The notes under the pieces: model-generated
What the model was told of the DNA's origin: nothing
Seen by the model: only the letters and a program-made list of their open reading frames with translations
Databases searched by the model: none
Shown here: piece after piece, positions 40,142 to 49,093 of the stretch
Numbering within the stretch: the stretch's first letter is position 1
Layout: every line of letters starts with the position of its first letter
NCBI GenBank assembly: GCA_016713275.1
Contig: JADJPL010000003.1
Span: 310,001 to 374,000 of the forward strand
Direction: 5' to 3'
DNA: 64,000 nucleotides
Source: Haliscomenobacter sp.
Lineage (GTDB): Bacteria > Bacteroidota > Bacteroidia > Chitinophagales > Saprospiraceae
Position numbers and translations under genes: made by a program

Positions 40142-40346
40142 GTTGCGAAGCGCAAGGTTTGGTTAGGCCCAAAGGACATTTTACCCAAATTCGATAAAAA
40201 TTACCAGAAATGAAAGGATGCCCAAATTTAATAAATGCAGCGGTTAGGAAACAAAAACAAATCCGGCGACGATTTGGTGGAATTTTGCACACCCTCCTGC
40301 CCTTTTTCTTCCGATTATTGCCGGTACAAGAAAATACCAAATTCAA

Positions 40347-41741
40347 ATGAAAAAAATAGCTTTTCTTTTCCTTGGCCTTCTGCCCGGAGCGTTTGCTCCG
40401 CTTTTGTCCCAGAACCCATGGAAGCAGGCGAAAGCGATCGTTCAATCGATCGAGCGCCCGGCTTTTCCCAACCGCGAAGTGTCGGTCTTAAGTCTTGGGG
40501 CTAAACCCGATGGGATTACGGACTGCCTTCCCGCCCTCAAAGCAGCTATCGCTCAAATGCATGAGCAAGGAGGCGGGAAAGTAGTGGTGCCTCCGGGAAC
40601 GTACCGGCTCAATGGCCCGATTCACCTCCGAAGCAACGTCAACCTGTACCTGGCGGAAGGCGCTACCCTGAATTTTAGTACCAATCCGGAGCACTATCTT
40701 CCATTGGTGGAAACGACCTGGGAAGGGATCGGCTGTATGAACTACTCGCCCCTGGTGTATGCGTTCGAACAGGACAACATCGCCATCACGGGTAAAGGGG
40801 TTCTGGATGCTCAGGGGAGCAACGAAAACTGGTGGCCCTGGTGCGGCGCCAAAAGCTATGGCTGGACCGACGGGATGCCCAGTCAGCGCAGCCCCGGCAA
40901 CCGCCCCGGATTGATGGAGATGAACACCCGGGAAGTGCCTCCAACCGCGCGGATCATGGGACCCGGCCATTACCTCCGGCCTTCGTTCGTGGAGCCATTC
41001 CGCTGCACCAGGGTGCTTATCGAAGGCGTAACGTTGAAAAATGCCCCCTTTTGGGTTATGCATCCGGTGTATTGCAAAGATGTCACCGTCCGGGGCGTCA
41101 AGGTAATCAGCCACGGACCCAACAACGACGGTTGCGACCCCGAAGCCTGCGACAACGTCCTCATCGAAGATTGCTATTTCGATACCGGCGACGATTGCAT
41201 CGCCCTCAAGTCCGGACGCAACCAGGACGGGCGCCGGAATAACAGGGCCATCGAAAACGTCGTCATCCGTAACTGCATCATGAAAGACGGCCATGGCGGA
41301 GTGGTGATCGGGAGCGAAGTATCCGGGGGCGCCCGCAACATTTTTGCCGAAAACTGCCAGATGGATAGCCCCAACCTCGACCGGGCAATTCGGATCAAAA
41401 CCAATCGGGCCAGAGGCGGAGTCATCGAAAACCTGTATTTCCGAAATATCGTCGTCGGACAGGTAGCCGAAGCAGTGGTGAAGGTGAATATGCATTACAC
41501 GCTGGACGGAGAAACGGACGTGCTGATCCCTACGATCCGAAACATCCAGGTAGAAAATGTACGATCCACTAAAAGCCCTTACGGGATCATGGTGCTGGGG
41601 TACGACGAAGCGCACCCCGTAGAGGGATTGCATATCCGAAATTGCCGCTTTGACGGAGTGGAAAAGGGCAACCGCATCGAACACGCTAAAGGGTTACGCC
41701 TGGAAAAGGTCCGGATCAACGGGGTAATGGCAAAGCCGTAG
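40347..41741 (+). CDS. Polygalacturonase-like glycoside hydrolase (GH28)
   Basis: A 464-residue secreted beta-helix hydrolase of homogalacturonan or rhamnogalacturonan. After a signal peptide (about residues 1-22) come SVLSLGAKPDGITDCLPALK and VVPPGTYRLNGPIHLRSNVN. Catalytic residues are present: GPNNDGCDPEACDNVLIEDC (Asp), FDTGDDCIALKSGRNQDGRR (Asp-Asp), GHGGVVIGSEVSGGARNIFA (His) and RAIRIKTNRARGGVIENLYF (Arg-Lys). It is transcribed away from the hybrid regulator, across about 205 bases that should contain both promoters, and its stop faces hutU 16 bases away. Confidence 0.92.
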   Translation: MKKIAFLFLGLLPGAFAPLLSQNPWKQAKAIVQSIERPAFPNREVSVLSLGAKPDGITDCLPALKAAIAQMHEQGGGKVVVPPGTYRLNGPIHLRSNVNLYLAEGATLNFSTNPEHYLPLVETTWEGIGCMNYSPLVYAFEQDNIAITGKGVLDAQGSNENWWPWCGAKSYGWTDGMPSQRSPGNRPGLMEMNTREVPPTARIMGPGHYLRPSFVEPFRCTRVLIEGVTLKNAPFWVMHPVYCKDVTVRGVKVISHGPNNDGCDPEACDNVLIEDCYFDTGDDCIALKSGRNQDGRRNNRAIENVVIRNCIMKDGHGGVVIGSEVSGGARNIFAENCQMDSPNLDRAIRIKTNRARGGVIENLYFRNIVVGQVAEAVVKVNMHYTLDGETDVLIPTIRNIQVENVRSTKSPYGIMVLGYDEAHPVEGLHIRNCRFDGVEKGNRIEHAKGLRLEKVRINGVMAKP

Positions 41742-41757
41742 CGATGGAGGCCGTAAC

Positions 41758-43803
41758 CTAAATGGGCTCCCCAGGCGGCAAGTTCAGCAGGAGCGCTTCC
41801 TCTACCAGATTGGGCAGGGTGATTTTCAATAGCGGTTCGGACTCCATGGCTTTTTCGGCGCTGTGGATGGCGCCGGGGTTTCTGGCCCAGCTTCGGCGGG
41901 CAATGCCGTTGTTCACATCCCAGAACAGCATGCTTTGCAGGCGCTGCTGCGCCTCCTCGCTTCCGTCGAGTACGAGCCCAAACCCGCCGTTGATGGCTTC
42001 CCCCCAGCCTACGCCGCCTCCGTTGTGCAAGGAGACCCAGGTGGCGCCCCGGAAGGCATCTCCGATGGCGTTGTGAACCGCCATGTCGGCGGTATATTTG
42101 GAACCGTCGTAAATGTTCGCGGTCTCGCGGAATGGAGAATCAGCGCCGGAAACGTCGTGGTGATCGCGTCCAAGTACCACAGGTCCGCGAAGTTCCCCTT
42201 TCCGGATGGCCTCATTGAACGCGGAAGCGATGCGGATGCGCCCTTCGGCATCGGCATACAGGATACGGGAGAGCGACCCCACCACGGGAATGTTTTCCTG
42301 GGCGGTTTGGATCCAGTGGAGGTTGTCCTGCAACTGGTGGCGGATGTCCGCTTCTGCAGTTTGGAGAAGGTCTTGCAACACCCCGGCCGCCAGCGCATCG
42401 GTGCGGCGAAGGTCTTGGGGGTCTCCGGAAGCGCAAACCCAGCGGAACGGCCCAAACCCGTAGTCAAAACACAGGGGCCCCATAATGTCTTCTACATAAG
42501 AAGCATACCGGTAGGCGAGCTGGCGCTCGTCTTGCCAGATGTCTGCGCCGCAGTGCCCTGCTTCGAGGAGAAAGGCGTTCCCGTAATCCCAGAAATACAT
42601 GCCCTGGGCCGTCATCCGGTTGATGGCCGCGACGTGCCTGCGGAGGCTTTCTGCTACCGCTGCCCGGAACGCCGCCCGGTCGCGGGCCAGTAACTCCTGG
42701 GCTTGCTCATAGGTATATCCTGCCGGGCAATACCCCAGATCGTCGATGTTGTGCAGAGAGGTTTGGTCGGAGCCGAGTTCAACCTTTACCCTTTCCCGGG
42801 CTAATTTTTCCCAAAGGTCTACGATGTTGCCGTGGTAGATGAGGGAAGCGGCTTCCTTTTGCTGCCTGCAGCGTTCGATTTCAGGCAAGAGCAGGTCCAG
42901 GTTCTGAAAAACCCGGTCTTTTTGAATGTAGCCATCCTTAATGCGTTGCTGGATAGCGTCAGGGTCGACTTCGGCAATGACGCCCACGGCGCCGGTAATG
43001 ACCGCCGCCAGAGATTGGGCGCCAGACATGCCCCCCAGGCCGGAAGTGACAAACACGCTGCCGCGCAAATCCTGCGCGCCCAACCCCTGAAGCCGGCCGG
43101 CATTCAATAAGGTAATCGTGGTTCCGTGCACAATGCCCTGAGGGCCTATGTACATAAAAGACCCCGCCGTCATTTGGCCGTAGGAAGTGACCCCGAGGGC
43201 GTTGTATTTGTTCCAGTCGTCTTTGGAAGAATAATTGGGCACCATCATGCCGTTGGTGACCACCACCCTGGGTGCGGAGGGCGAGGAGGGAAACAACCCG
43301 AGCGGGTGGCCGGAATACAGGACCAGCGTTTGTTCGCCGGTCATTTCGGCCAGGTATTTCATCGTGAGCCGGTACTGGGCCCAGTTTTGGAACACCGCGC
43401 CATTTCCCCCATAAGTAATCAGTTCGTGGGGATGTTTGGCCACTTTGACGTCCAGGTTGTTTTGGATCATGAGCATGATGGCCGCAGCAGCAGGCGTTTG
43501 GCAGGGGTAGTCTCCAACAGGGCGGGCATGCATTGGGTATGCAGGCCGAAAGCGGTACATGTAGATGCGCCCGTAATGCTGGAGTTCTTCCCAAAACTCC
43601 CCCGCAAGCACCGCGTGATGGCGCTGGGGGAAATACCGGAGCGCATTCCGGACCGCCAACAACTGCTCCTCCCGGGACAAGGCATGGGCCACATCCCGCT
43701 TGGGGGCATGGCTTACCTGGGCATCCCTGGGTTGAAACGGAGGCAATTCGTCCGGAATGCCTTCGAGGACCGCTGCTTTAAAATCGCTGGCAGAAAACGT
43801 CAT
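41758..43803 (-). CDS. hutU: Urocanate hydratase
   Basis: Converts urocanate to imidazolone propionate in histidine breakdown. The protein has 681 residues, the longer form of the family. HPHELITYGGNGAVFQNWAQ, YSGHPLGLFPSSPSAPRVVV, GGMSGAQSLAAVITGAVGVI (NAD-binding region) and PFRWVCASGDPQDLRRTDAL are diagnostic. YVEDIMGPLCFDYGFGPF and SLHNGGGVGWGEAINGGFGL are further conserved blocks. The frame is intact. It ends a minus-strand pair with the cysteine synthase-like gene; only six bases separate them. No other hut gene is in the window. Confidence 0.95.
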   Translation of the reverse strand: MTFSASDFKAAVLEGIPDELPPFQPRDAQVSHAPKRDVAHALSREEQLLAVRNALRYFPQRHHAVLAGEFWEELQHYGRIYMYRFRPAYPMHARPVGDYPCQTPAAAAIMLMIQNNLDVKVAKHPHELITYGGNGAVFQNWAQYRLTMKYLAEMTGEQTLVLYSGHPLGLFPSSPSAPRVVVTNGMMVPNYSSKDDWNKYNALGVTSYGQMTAGSFMYIGPQGIVHGTTITLLNAGRLQGLGAQDLRGSVFVTSGLGGMSGAQSLAAVITGAVGVIAEVDPDAIQQRIKDGYIQKDRVFQNLDLLLPEIERCRQQKEAASLIYHGNIVDLWEKLARERVKVELGSDQTSLHNIDDLGYCPAGYTYEQAQELLARDRAAFRAAVAESLRRHVAAINRMTAQGMYFWDYGNAFLLEAGHCGADIWQDERQLAYRYASYVEDIMGPLCFDYGFGPFRWVCASGDPQDLRRTDALAAGVLQDLLQTAEADIRHQLQDNLHWIQTAQENIPVVGSLSRILYADAEGRIRIASAFNEAIRKGELRGPVVLGRDHHDVSGADSPFRETANIYDGSKYTADMAVHNAIGDAFRGATWVSLHNGGGVGWGEAINGGFGLVLDGSEEAQQRLQSMLFWDVNNGIARRSWARNPGAIHSAEKAMESEPLLKITLPNLVEEALLLNLPPGEPI

Positions 43804-43809
43804 GGCTGG

Positions 43810-45033
43810 CTATTCCGTGGGGCCCAGGAGTTTGAACGAATCCTTGGCTTCACGGAGGTATCGTTTGTATTTCATCCGGTAGGTTCGGTAGTAGGTGCGG
43901 TAGCGCTTTTTCATCGCCTCATAGCTGTAGGGATAAGGAGAACCTTCCCCCGGAACTTCTCCGGAAGAGGGCCCTGCGCTGGGTTTGGCAGGCTGAGCCG
44001 GTTGGGGCGCCGGCGTTGTGGGCGCGGGAACGGCTACAGGTTGCTTCTCGGGTTCTGCTTCCAGGAAGCCTTGCTGGCGCATCCAGTCGTCGTTGAACAC
44101 CTTGCCCAGATACCTCGTGCCGTGGTCGGGGAACAGCACGACGACGACGTCGTCGGGTGTCAGCTGGTCTTTGAACTGGAAAACCGCCTGCAAGGCGGAC
44201 CCGCTGGAGTAGCCCACCATGAGGCCTTCTTTTTTGGCCAGTTCCCGGGTGCGCAAGGCGCTGTCTTTATCGGTTACCTGAACGAACTGATCGACGTATT
44301 GGATGTGGAGGTTATCCGGGATAATATTTTTCCCGAGTCCTTCCACTTTGTAGGGCTTGATTTTGCTTTTATCGTATTCGCCGGTTTGGAAATAGTGCGT
44401 CAGGACGGAGCCGAAAGCGTCTACGGCAATGACGTTTACCTTGGGGTTCATTTCCTTCAGATACCGGGCGGTGCCGGAAAGGGTTCCGCCGGTGCCGGCA
44501 CAACAAACGTAATAAGTAACCTTCCCCTGGGTTTCTTCCCAAATCTCGGGGCCGGTCGTGTAGTAGTGAGCGCCGGCATTATCCAGATTGAAGTTTTGGC
44601 CGAGGTAGAACGAGTTGGGGGTTTCTCCGGCGATCCGTTCGGCCTGAGAGTAGTAGGACCGCGGGTCGGTGGGTTCTACTTCGGCAGGGCAAACGACCAC
44701 TTTGGCGCCCATAGACTCCAGAAGCGCGATTTTCTCTGCCGAGGCTTTGGTCGTTAAGGTGAGAATGCAGCTATACCCTTTGAGGGCGCTGACGATGGCG
44801 ATACTGAAGCCGGTATTTCCCGAAGTCGCTTCTACGATGGTCCCTCCAGGTTTCAGTTTTCCTTTGCGCTCGGCTTCATTGATCATAAACAACGCAATCC
44901 GGTCTTTGGCGCTTTGCCCCGGATTAAACGACTCCACTTTGCCAAGAACGGTACAAGGGAGGTCGGCCGCGATCCGGCTTAATTTGATCAGCGGAGTATG
45001 GCCAATGGTTTCGAGAACATTCTCGTAGATCAT
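43810..45033 (-). CDS. Cysteine synthase / cystathionine beta-synthase-like PLP enzyme with atypical tail
   Basis: A fold-type II PLP enzyme forming cysteine or cystathionine. IGHTPLIKLSRIA begins the core. SFNPGQSAKDRIALFMINEA carries the Schiff-base Lys, ATSGNTGFSIAIVSALKGYS binds the substrate, and CAGTGGTLSGTARYLKE binds phosphate. GYSSGSALQAVFQF ends the core at about residue 300. In place of a CBS-pair regulatory domain there is a Pro/Ala-rich linker (VAVPAPTTPAPQPAQPAKPS) and a short Tyr/Arg/Lys-rich tail (YRTYYRTYRMKYKRYLREAK). The two enzyme functions cannot be separated by eye. It precedes hutU on the minus strand. Confidence 0.85.
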   Translation of the reverse strand: MIYENVLETIGHTPLIKLSRIAADLPCTVLGKVESFNPGQSAKDRIALFMINEAERKGKLKPGGTIVEATSGNTGFSIAIVSALKGYSCILTLTTKASAEKIALLESMGAKVVVCPAEVEPTDPRSYYSQAERIAGETPNSFYLGQNFNLDNAGAHYYTTGPEIWEETQGKVTYYVCCAGTGGTLSGTARYLKEMNPKVNVIAVDAFGSVLTHYFQTGEYDKSKIKPYKVEGLGKNIIPDNLHIQYVDQFVQVTDKDSALRTRELAKKEGLMVGYSSGSALQAVFQFKDQLTPDDVVVVLFPDHGTRYLGKVFNDDWMRQQGFLEAEPEKQPVAVPAPTTPAPQPAQPAKPSAGPSSGEVPGEGSPYPYSYEAMKKRYRTYYRTYRMKYKRYLREAKDSFKLLGPTE

Positions 45034-45349
45034 ATGTGCTTGGTTTTCAATAAAAAAAAGATACCCAATACCCGGAAACGGAACAGCCCGCCTCCAAACA
45101 AACCAGAAGAAGCAACTTTTTTCGGATGATGGGATTGTCCATGGGTTGGTGAACGTACTTCAATGTGTTGGCATTGACCGGATTGATCGGCGTGAGGCAG
45201 GGTACGTTTTCTTCGCAAAAATAATATTTGTTCAAAATAATTTACGCACTTTTTATTTGTGGGGTCCCTTCTACCTCATATTGTTTTACCTTTGTAAAGC
45301 CTTCGAAACGAGGCGCCTGCCAGACAAAGAACAAGTTAACACAAAAACG
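45034..45349. other. Divergent intergenic region with a TACCTTTG promoter element
   Basis: This 316-base region separates the minus-strand CBS-like gene from the NUDIX gene. TACCTTTG at 45287-45294 matches the Bacteroidota -7 consensus and lies 56 bases before the NUDIX start. On the minus strand TATCTTTT near 45063-45056 could serve the CBS-like gene. No further gene is supported. Confidence 0.4.
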
Positions 45350-45769
45350 ATGGAAAGAGGTGTTTCCCTGAAAGCACGGCTCATTCTATACCATAAAGGC
45401 CAGATCCTTTTGTTGAAGCAAACCAAGCCGAATGGAGGGAATTACACCCTCGTAGGAGGCACGGTGGAGTCCTTTGAATCGGCGCGCCAATCCCTTATCC
45501 GGGAGGCCTATGAAGAAGCCGGGATCATCCTGCAGGAAAAAGAACTCCGCCTGGTTCACGTTTTGCACAAAGCGAAAAAAGGCCAGCAACGCGTGGTTCT
45601 GTATTTTAAAGCCTACCGCTGGGAAGGCAACCTTCAAGCCCGGGAAACCCATAAGTTCAACGAAGCCGAATGGTTCGATCTTGACAAACTTCCCAAAAAT
45701 CTGACGCAGACCGTGCGTAAAGTCCTGGAAGAATACCGCCACGGCAATCTCTATTCGGAAGTGAAGTGA
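45350..45769 (+). CDS. NUDIX hydrolase
   Basis: A 139-residue single-domain pyrophosphohydrolase; the substrate is unknown. The NUDIX box is complete: GGTVESFESARQSLIREAYE followed by EAGII, matching GX5EX7REUXEEXGU. The start at 45350 (MERGVSLKARLILYHKGQIL) gives the usual domain length; an in-frame upstream extension to 45146 has no similarity. It carries a good promoter element upstream, and its stop codon runs straight into the inverted heptamer repeat that separates it from lepB. Confidence 0.88.
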   Translation: MERGVSLKARLILYHKGQILLLKQTKPNGGNYTLVGGTVESFESARQSLIREAYEEAGIILQEKELRLVHVLHKAKKGQQRVVLYFKAYRWEGNLQARETHKFNEAEWFDLDKLPKNLTQTVRKVLEEYRHGNLYSEVK

Positions 45770-45842
45770 GGCGTAAGGGGCATAAGGCATAAGGCGACAG
45801 GCTCATCTTGAGCCTGTCGCCTTAAACCTTATGCCTTACGCC
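45770..45842. repeat. Heptamer-built inverted repeat filling the NUDIX-lepB gap
   Basis: The whole gap between two convergent stop codons is one inverted repeat. Near the tip AGGCGACAGGCTCA pairs perfectly with TGAGCCTGTCGCCT around a TCT loop. The outer parts are GCATAAGG/GCGTAAG heptamers and their complements. It should act as a strong bidirectional transcription terminator. A related array follows the gene ending at 52213. Confidence 0.7.
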
Positions 45843-47432
45843 TTATTTCTTGTCGGCGGAGGTGAAAATCCGGTTCCAGCGGATGCCGTTATGGGAGGAG
45901 AACCAGATGAACAGCGGCTTGCCCACGACGTGGTCTTCGGGCACGAAGCCCCAATAGCGGGAATCTTCGGAGTTGTGCCGGTTGTCGCCCATCATCCAGA
46001 AATAATTTTGTTTGAAGGTATAGCTGCCAGCTGCTTTCCCGTTGATCAGGAAGGCGCCGTTGCGCTCCTCCAGGGTATTTTTTTCGTACACCTGAATCAC
46101 GCGGCGGTAGAGCGCGATGGTTTCCGGAGTTAACGTAACGGTTTGTCCTTTTTTAGGGATGTAGATCGGCCCGTAATTGTCCAGTTTCCAGTTTCCGAAG
46201 TGGGCGGGGTCATGCGGGAAGAGGTGGGTAGGGGAGGAATAGAGCTGGGAATAAGGGAAGGATTCGATTTTGATCCCGGAGTCCATTTGCTGAATCCTGG
46301 ATTTTTGTTCCTCGTCGAGGATCAGCAGCATGCGGTCTCCGGCATTTTCCCGGAGATCGTCTTCGGAAATTCCCCACTTGACGAAGTTGCGGGTATTGAT
46401 GGGGCCGCCGGCGCTTGTCAGCGTATAGTGATGTTGAACGTATTTAGGCTGGCGGGTTCGTTTGCCGTTGATATATACCTTTTGATCCCGGATTTCAAGC
46501 GAATCGCCGGGGAGCCCGATGCACCGCTTGATGTAATGGTCTTTTTTGTCCAAAGGCCGGGTGGTAAGCGGTTTTTGCCCGCTCTGGATCGCCGCGTTGA
46601 CCATGGGGTCGGGGATGCCGCGGCGGAAGTCGTAGATGCTCCAGGTTCTGCCCGGGAACACGTACACGCTGTCGCCTTCGGGGTAGTTAAACACCACCGG
46701 GTCGTTGTGATCGATTTGCTCCAGGGGCTTCAGCCGCTGATAATCCAGGCTGGGCTTTTTGAGGTACGACTCCCGGTTGAACATGGGGACGCGGTTGTGC
46801 AACAGGGGAATCATCGCCACCGTTTGGGGCATGCGGATGCCGTAATGGGCTTTGCTCACAAACAGAAAATCGCCGACCAACAGGGAACCTTCCATAGACG
46901 GCGTAGGGATTACATAGGCTTCGATGAGGAACATACGGATAAACGCAGCGGCAAACACCGCGAAGATGACTGCCTCTACCCATTCCCGTATAGCGCCTTT
47001 TTTGTAGGGATTTTCCTGGTTCAGTTTGCCCAACAGACGGGTATTGCCTTCCTTTTGGGCCTGAAGGTATTGCTCTTTGAACTGGCGTTCTTTCTGGAGC
47101 ACCGGCCCATCGTATTTGTCCCTGGCATTCAGGCCGAGGTAGGCAAAGTAAAACGGCGCACCAACGACCGCCAGCACGCTTTCTCCGAAGCCAAACTTCA
47201 GAAACGACCGCGCCAGGTCGATTGCCATGCCGGCAAAAATGAATATGTTGACGATGGGGAACAAGAGCCACAGGGCATGGAGCCCTTTGCGCCCAATGAG
47301 CTGGCACCAAACCGCGAAATTCAAACCAGGAACCAGCGCCTTCCAGGGCGCTTGCCCGGCCTTTTTGAATACCGGATACAAACCAATGCTCATCAGGAGG
47401 TACAACCCCAAAACAAATAACCAAAAATTCAT
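45843..47432 (-). CDS. lepB: Signal peptidase I, long form
   Basis: Membrane protease that removes signal peptides. The 529 residues from the ATG at 47432 (MNFWLFVLGLYLLMSIGLYP) are about twice the length of simple LepB proteins. Residues 1-130 form an extra module of several membrane helices. The catalytic Ser is in PTPSMEGSLLVGDFLFVSKA (about residue 200) and the Lys in DKKDHYIKRCIGLPGDSLEI. The closing box is MMGDNRHNSEDSRYWGFVPE. Between the Lys region and this box is an insertion of about 120 residues (KWGISEDDLRENAGDRMLLI to TPETIALYRRVIQVYEKNTL). This layout is seen in other Bacteroidota. The stop abuts the inverted repeat. Confidence 0.92.
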   Translation of the reverse strand: MNFWLFVLGLYLLMSIGLYPVFKKAGQAPWKALVPGLNFAVWCQLIGRKGLHALWLLFPIVNIFIFAGMAIDLARSFLKFGFGESVLAVVGAPFYFAYLGLNARDKYDGPVLQKERQFKEQYLQAQKEGNTRLLGKLNQENPYKKGAIREWVEAVIFAVFAAAFIRMFLIEAYVIPTPSMEGSLLVGDFLFVSKAHYGIRMPQTVAMIPLLHNRVPMFNRESYLKKPSLDYQRLKPLEQIDHNDPVVFNYPEGDSVYVFPGRTWSIYDFRRGIPDPMVNAAIQSGQKPLTTRPLDKKDHYIKRCIGLPGDSLEIRDQKVYINGKRTRQPKYVQHHYTLTSAGGPINTRNFVKWGISEDDLRENAGDRMLLILDEEQKSRIQQMDSGIKIESFPYSQLYSSPTHLFPHDPAHFGNWKLDNYGPIYIPKKGQTVTLTPETIALYRRVIQVYEKNTLEERNGAFLINGKAAGSYTFKQNYFWMMGDNRHNSEDSRYWGFVPEDHVVGKPLFIWFSSHNGIRWNRIFTSADKK

Positions 47433-47545
47433 AGTATTTTCTTTTTGCGGACGTAAAGATAATCCGGAACTCCAATTTCCGAAGCATTTGATCGGGCCTG
47501 TTCTTAGCCCGGGCAAATTCTTGTTTTTCGGAGGCAAGCCCAAAA

Positions 47546-47914
47546 TTATTCGACGAAACCTTCCAGGTAAAGCTTCTCGGCCTGGCGTTGCCCGCTGAAA
47601 TAGACTTTGATCATTCTTCGGAACGGTCCGCGCGTCGTGCCTTCGAAAACCACCCGGATGCGGCGGCGAATGCCCGGGGCCAGAGGTTCTTCCGGCCATT
47701 CCGGGGCCGTGCATCCGCAGGTAGTGCGAACATTATCGATGACTAGGGGCTTGGGCGCCGAATGGGAGAACTCAAACACGGCTTGCTTCCGTTCTCCGGC
47801 CTGGACGTTGCCGAGGCGGACGGTGGTTGGGGAATGCCAGGTTACGAGGCTACTGTCTTGGCCAGAGGCGATGCCGTGGATCAGGACCAGGCAGCTAAAT
47901 AATAAAAGGCGCAT
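47546..47914 (-). CDS. DUF1573 exported protein
   Basis: A 122-residue protein with a signal peptide (residues 1-18, ending ASGQ) and one immunoglobulin-like DUF1573 domain. RLGNVQAGERKQAVFEFSHS and IDNVRTTCGCTAPEWPEEPL are the family signature; the TTCGCTAP-W segment is almost invariant. The molecular role of the family is unknown. The gene lies upstream of lepB on the same strand with 113 bases between. Confidence 0.85.
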   Translation of the reverse strand: MRLLLFSCLVLIHGIASGQDSSLVTWHSPTTVRLGNVQAGERKQAVFEFSHSAPKPLVIDNVRTTCGCTAPEWPEEPLAPGIRRRIRVVFEGTTRGPFRRMIKVYFSGQRQAEKLYLEGFVE

Positions 47915-47928
47915 GGAGAAAAATGATA

Positions 47929-47960
47929 AAGCCCGAACCGGGTTGCCGGTTCGGGCTTTG
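47929..47960 (-). terminator. Hairpin downstream of the coiled-coil gene
   Basis: AAAGCCCGAACCGG and CCGGTTCGGGCTTT form a perfect 14-base-pair stem with loop GTTG. On the minus strand it is followed by ATCATTTTT, consistent with intrinsic termination of the gene ending at 47997. A smaller GCCTGGC/GCCAGGC hairpin lies at 47971-47990. Confidence 0.65.
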
Positions 47961-47996
47961 GGGTAAGGAAGCCTGGCGGTGGAGCCAGGCGTATCA

Positions 47997-48983
47997 TTAA
48001 TTCAGCGAAAACGAGGTCGTACCTGCCAGATAGCCTTTGTTATACACTTCCAGCTTGTATTGCCCTTCCGGGAATGCTTGTCCTGGTTTCCAGTCGGCGC
48101 ACACTTTGGCGACGTTGTTCTGGTAGTCGGCTTCTTTGGCCCGGGTATAGCGGAGCTGTTCGCCGTTGGCATTGTTCACGAACGCGCCGGAGCCGAGTTC
48201 GTCCAAAGCCATGGTTTCGCCGGAAGGAAGGATCAGTCGGATGAGGAAGAGTTCCACGCCGGGCTCGGCCACTTCGTTAACGACGGTATTGAAGCAGATG
48301 TTCAGCGCAAGGGTGTTTTTAGACTTGCGGGTTTTCTTATTTTTGGCATCCAACCCGGTGACGGCCAAGTCATTTACCTTAACCACAGACGCAGCGTTGA
48401 CCTTGCGCGACAAATTTTCTTTGGTCTTTTCCAGTTCCTCTTTTTCGGTCTGCAGTTGCGCTTGGGTAGAGGAAAGCTGCTGGTTGGTCTGGCGTTCCGA
48501 CTCAAGCGTGGAAGACAGCTCCTGGTTTTGGCCGGAAAGCTGCGTATTCTCCGTTGCAAGCTGCTCATTCTGCTGACGAAGCTGATTGATTTCGGCCAGG
48601 TATTGCTCTACCTTGGCGTTGAGGCTGGTAATCTGCTGACGGGCTTTGGACAGGTCGCCTTTGTTGCGCAGCAGCCCCTCGATCTGATTTTTCTGGTTGG
48701 TCAGTTCCACCTCTTTCTGCTCGATCAGGGCATTGAGTTCGGCGTTGCTGCCTTTCATGGCTTCGAGGTCGGTGAGGGCCTGGTAGTATTCTTTTTCCAG
48801 TTCAGCGCGTACCTTTTCGGTTTCGTCCAGTTTTTCGCTGAGTTGGTCGTTCTGCTTGGATTGGCTATTTTTGTTCACCCAGAGATATACGTTAAGAGCT
48901 AAAAGCGCAACGATGATCACGCCGGCTACGATCAATAACGTTTTTTGAGGGTTGCTCCCAGAGCTGGTTGTTGTGACTGTCAT
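47997..48983 (-). CDS. Single-pass membrane protein with long coiled coil
   Basis: A 328-residue protein with a short Ser/Thr-rich N-terminus, one transmembrane helix at about 15-36 (TLLIVAGVIIVALLALNVYL), and a coiled coil at about 40-195 rich in Gln/Glu/Leu (LEKEYYQALTDLEAMKGSNA, QLSSTQAQLQTEKEELEKTK). A C-terminal globular domain at about 200-328 has NTLALNICFNTVVNEVAEPG, LFLIRLILPSGETMALDELG and FPEGQYKLEVYNKGYLAGTT, beta-rich in character. I do not recognise a named family. Topology suggests a periplasmic domain on a rod anchored in the inner membrane. It has its own terminator. Confidence 0.75.
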   Translation of the reverse strand: MTVTTTSSGSNPQKTLLIVAGVIIVALLALNVYLWVNKNSQSKQNDQLSEKLDETEKVRAELEKEYYQALTDLEAMKGSNAELNALIEQKEVELTNQKNQIEGLLRNKGDLSKARQQITSLNAKVEQYLAEINQLRQQNEQLATENTQLSGQNQELSSTLESERQTNQQLSSTQAQLQTEKEELEKTKENLSRKVNAASVVKVNDLAVTGLDAKNKKTRKSKNTLALNICFNTVVNEVAEPGVELFLIRLILPSGETMALDELGSGAFVNNANGEQLRYTRAKEADYQNNVAKVCADWKPGQAFPEGQYKLEVYNKGYLAGTTSFSLN

Positions 48984-49093
48984 AATGTTTTAGATTTGGT
49001 TGACCTATTTTGGCGATTGAACGTTAAAAAAAAGGGGTAAATTGTTCCTTTCCGCTTTTTTTTGCCCAATGCCATTTACTTAAATTTTCCAAT

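Noticed and set aside
43126..44757. 543-codon plus-strand frame opposite hutU and the CBS-like gene
   Set aside because: It crosses two well-supported minus-strand genes; the translation is an antisense artefact.
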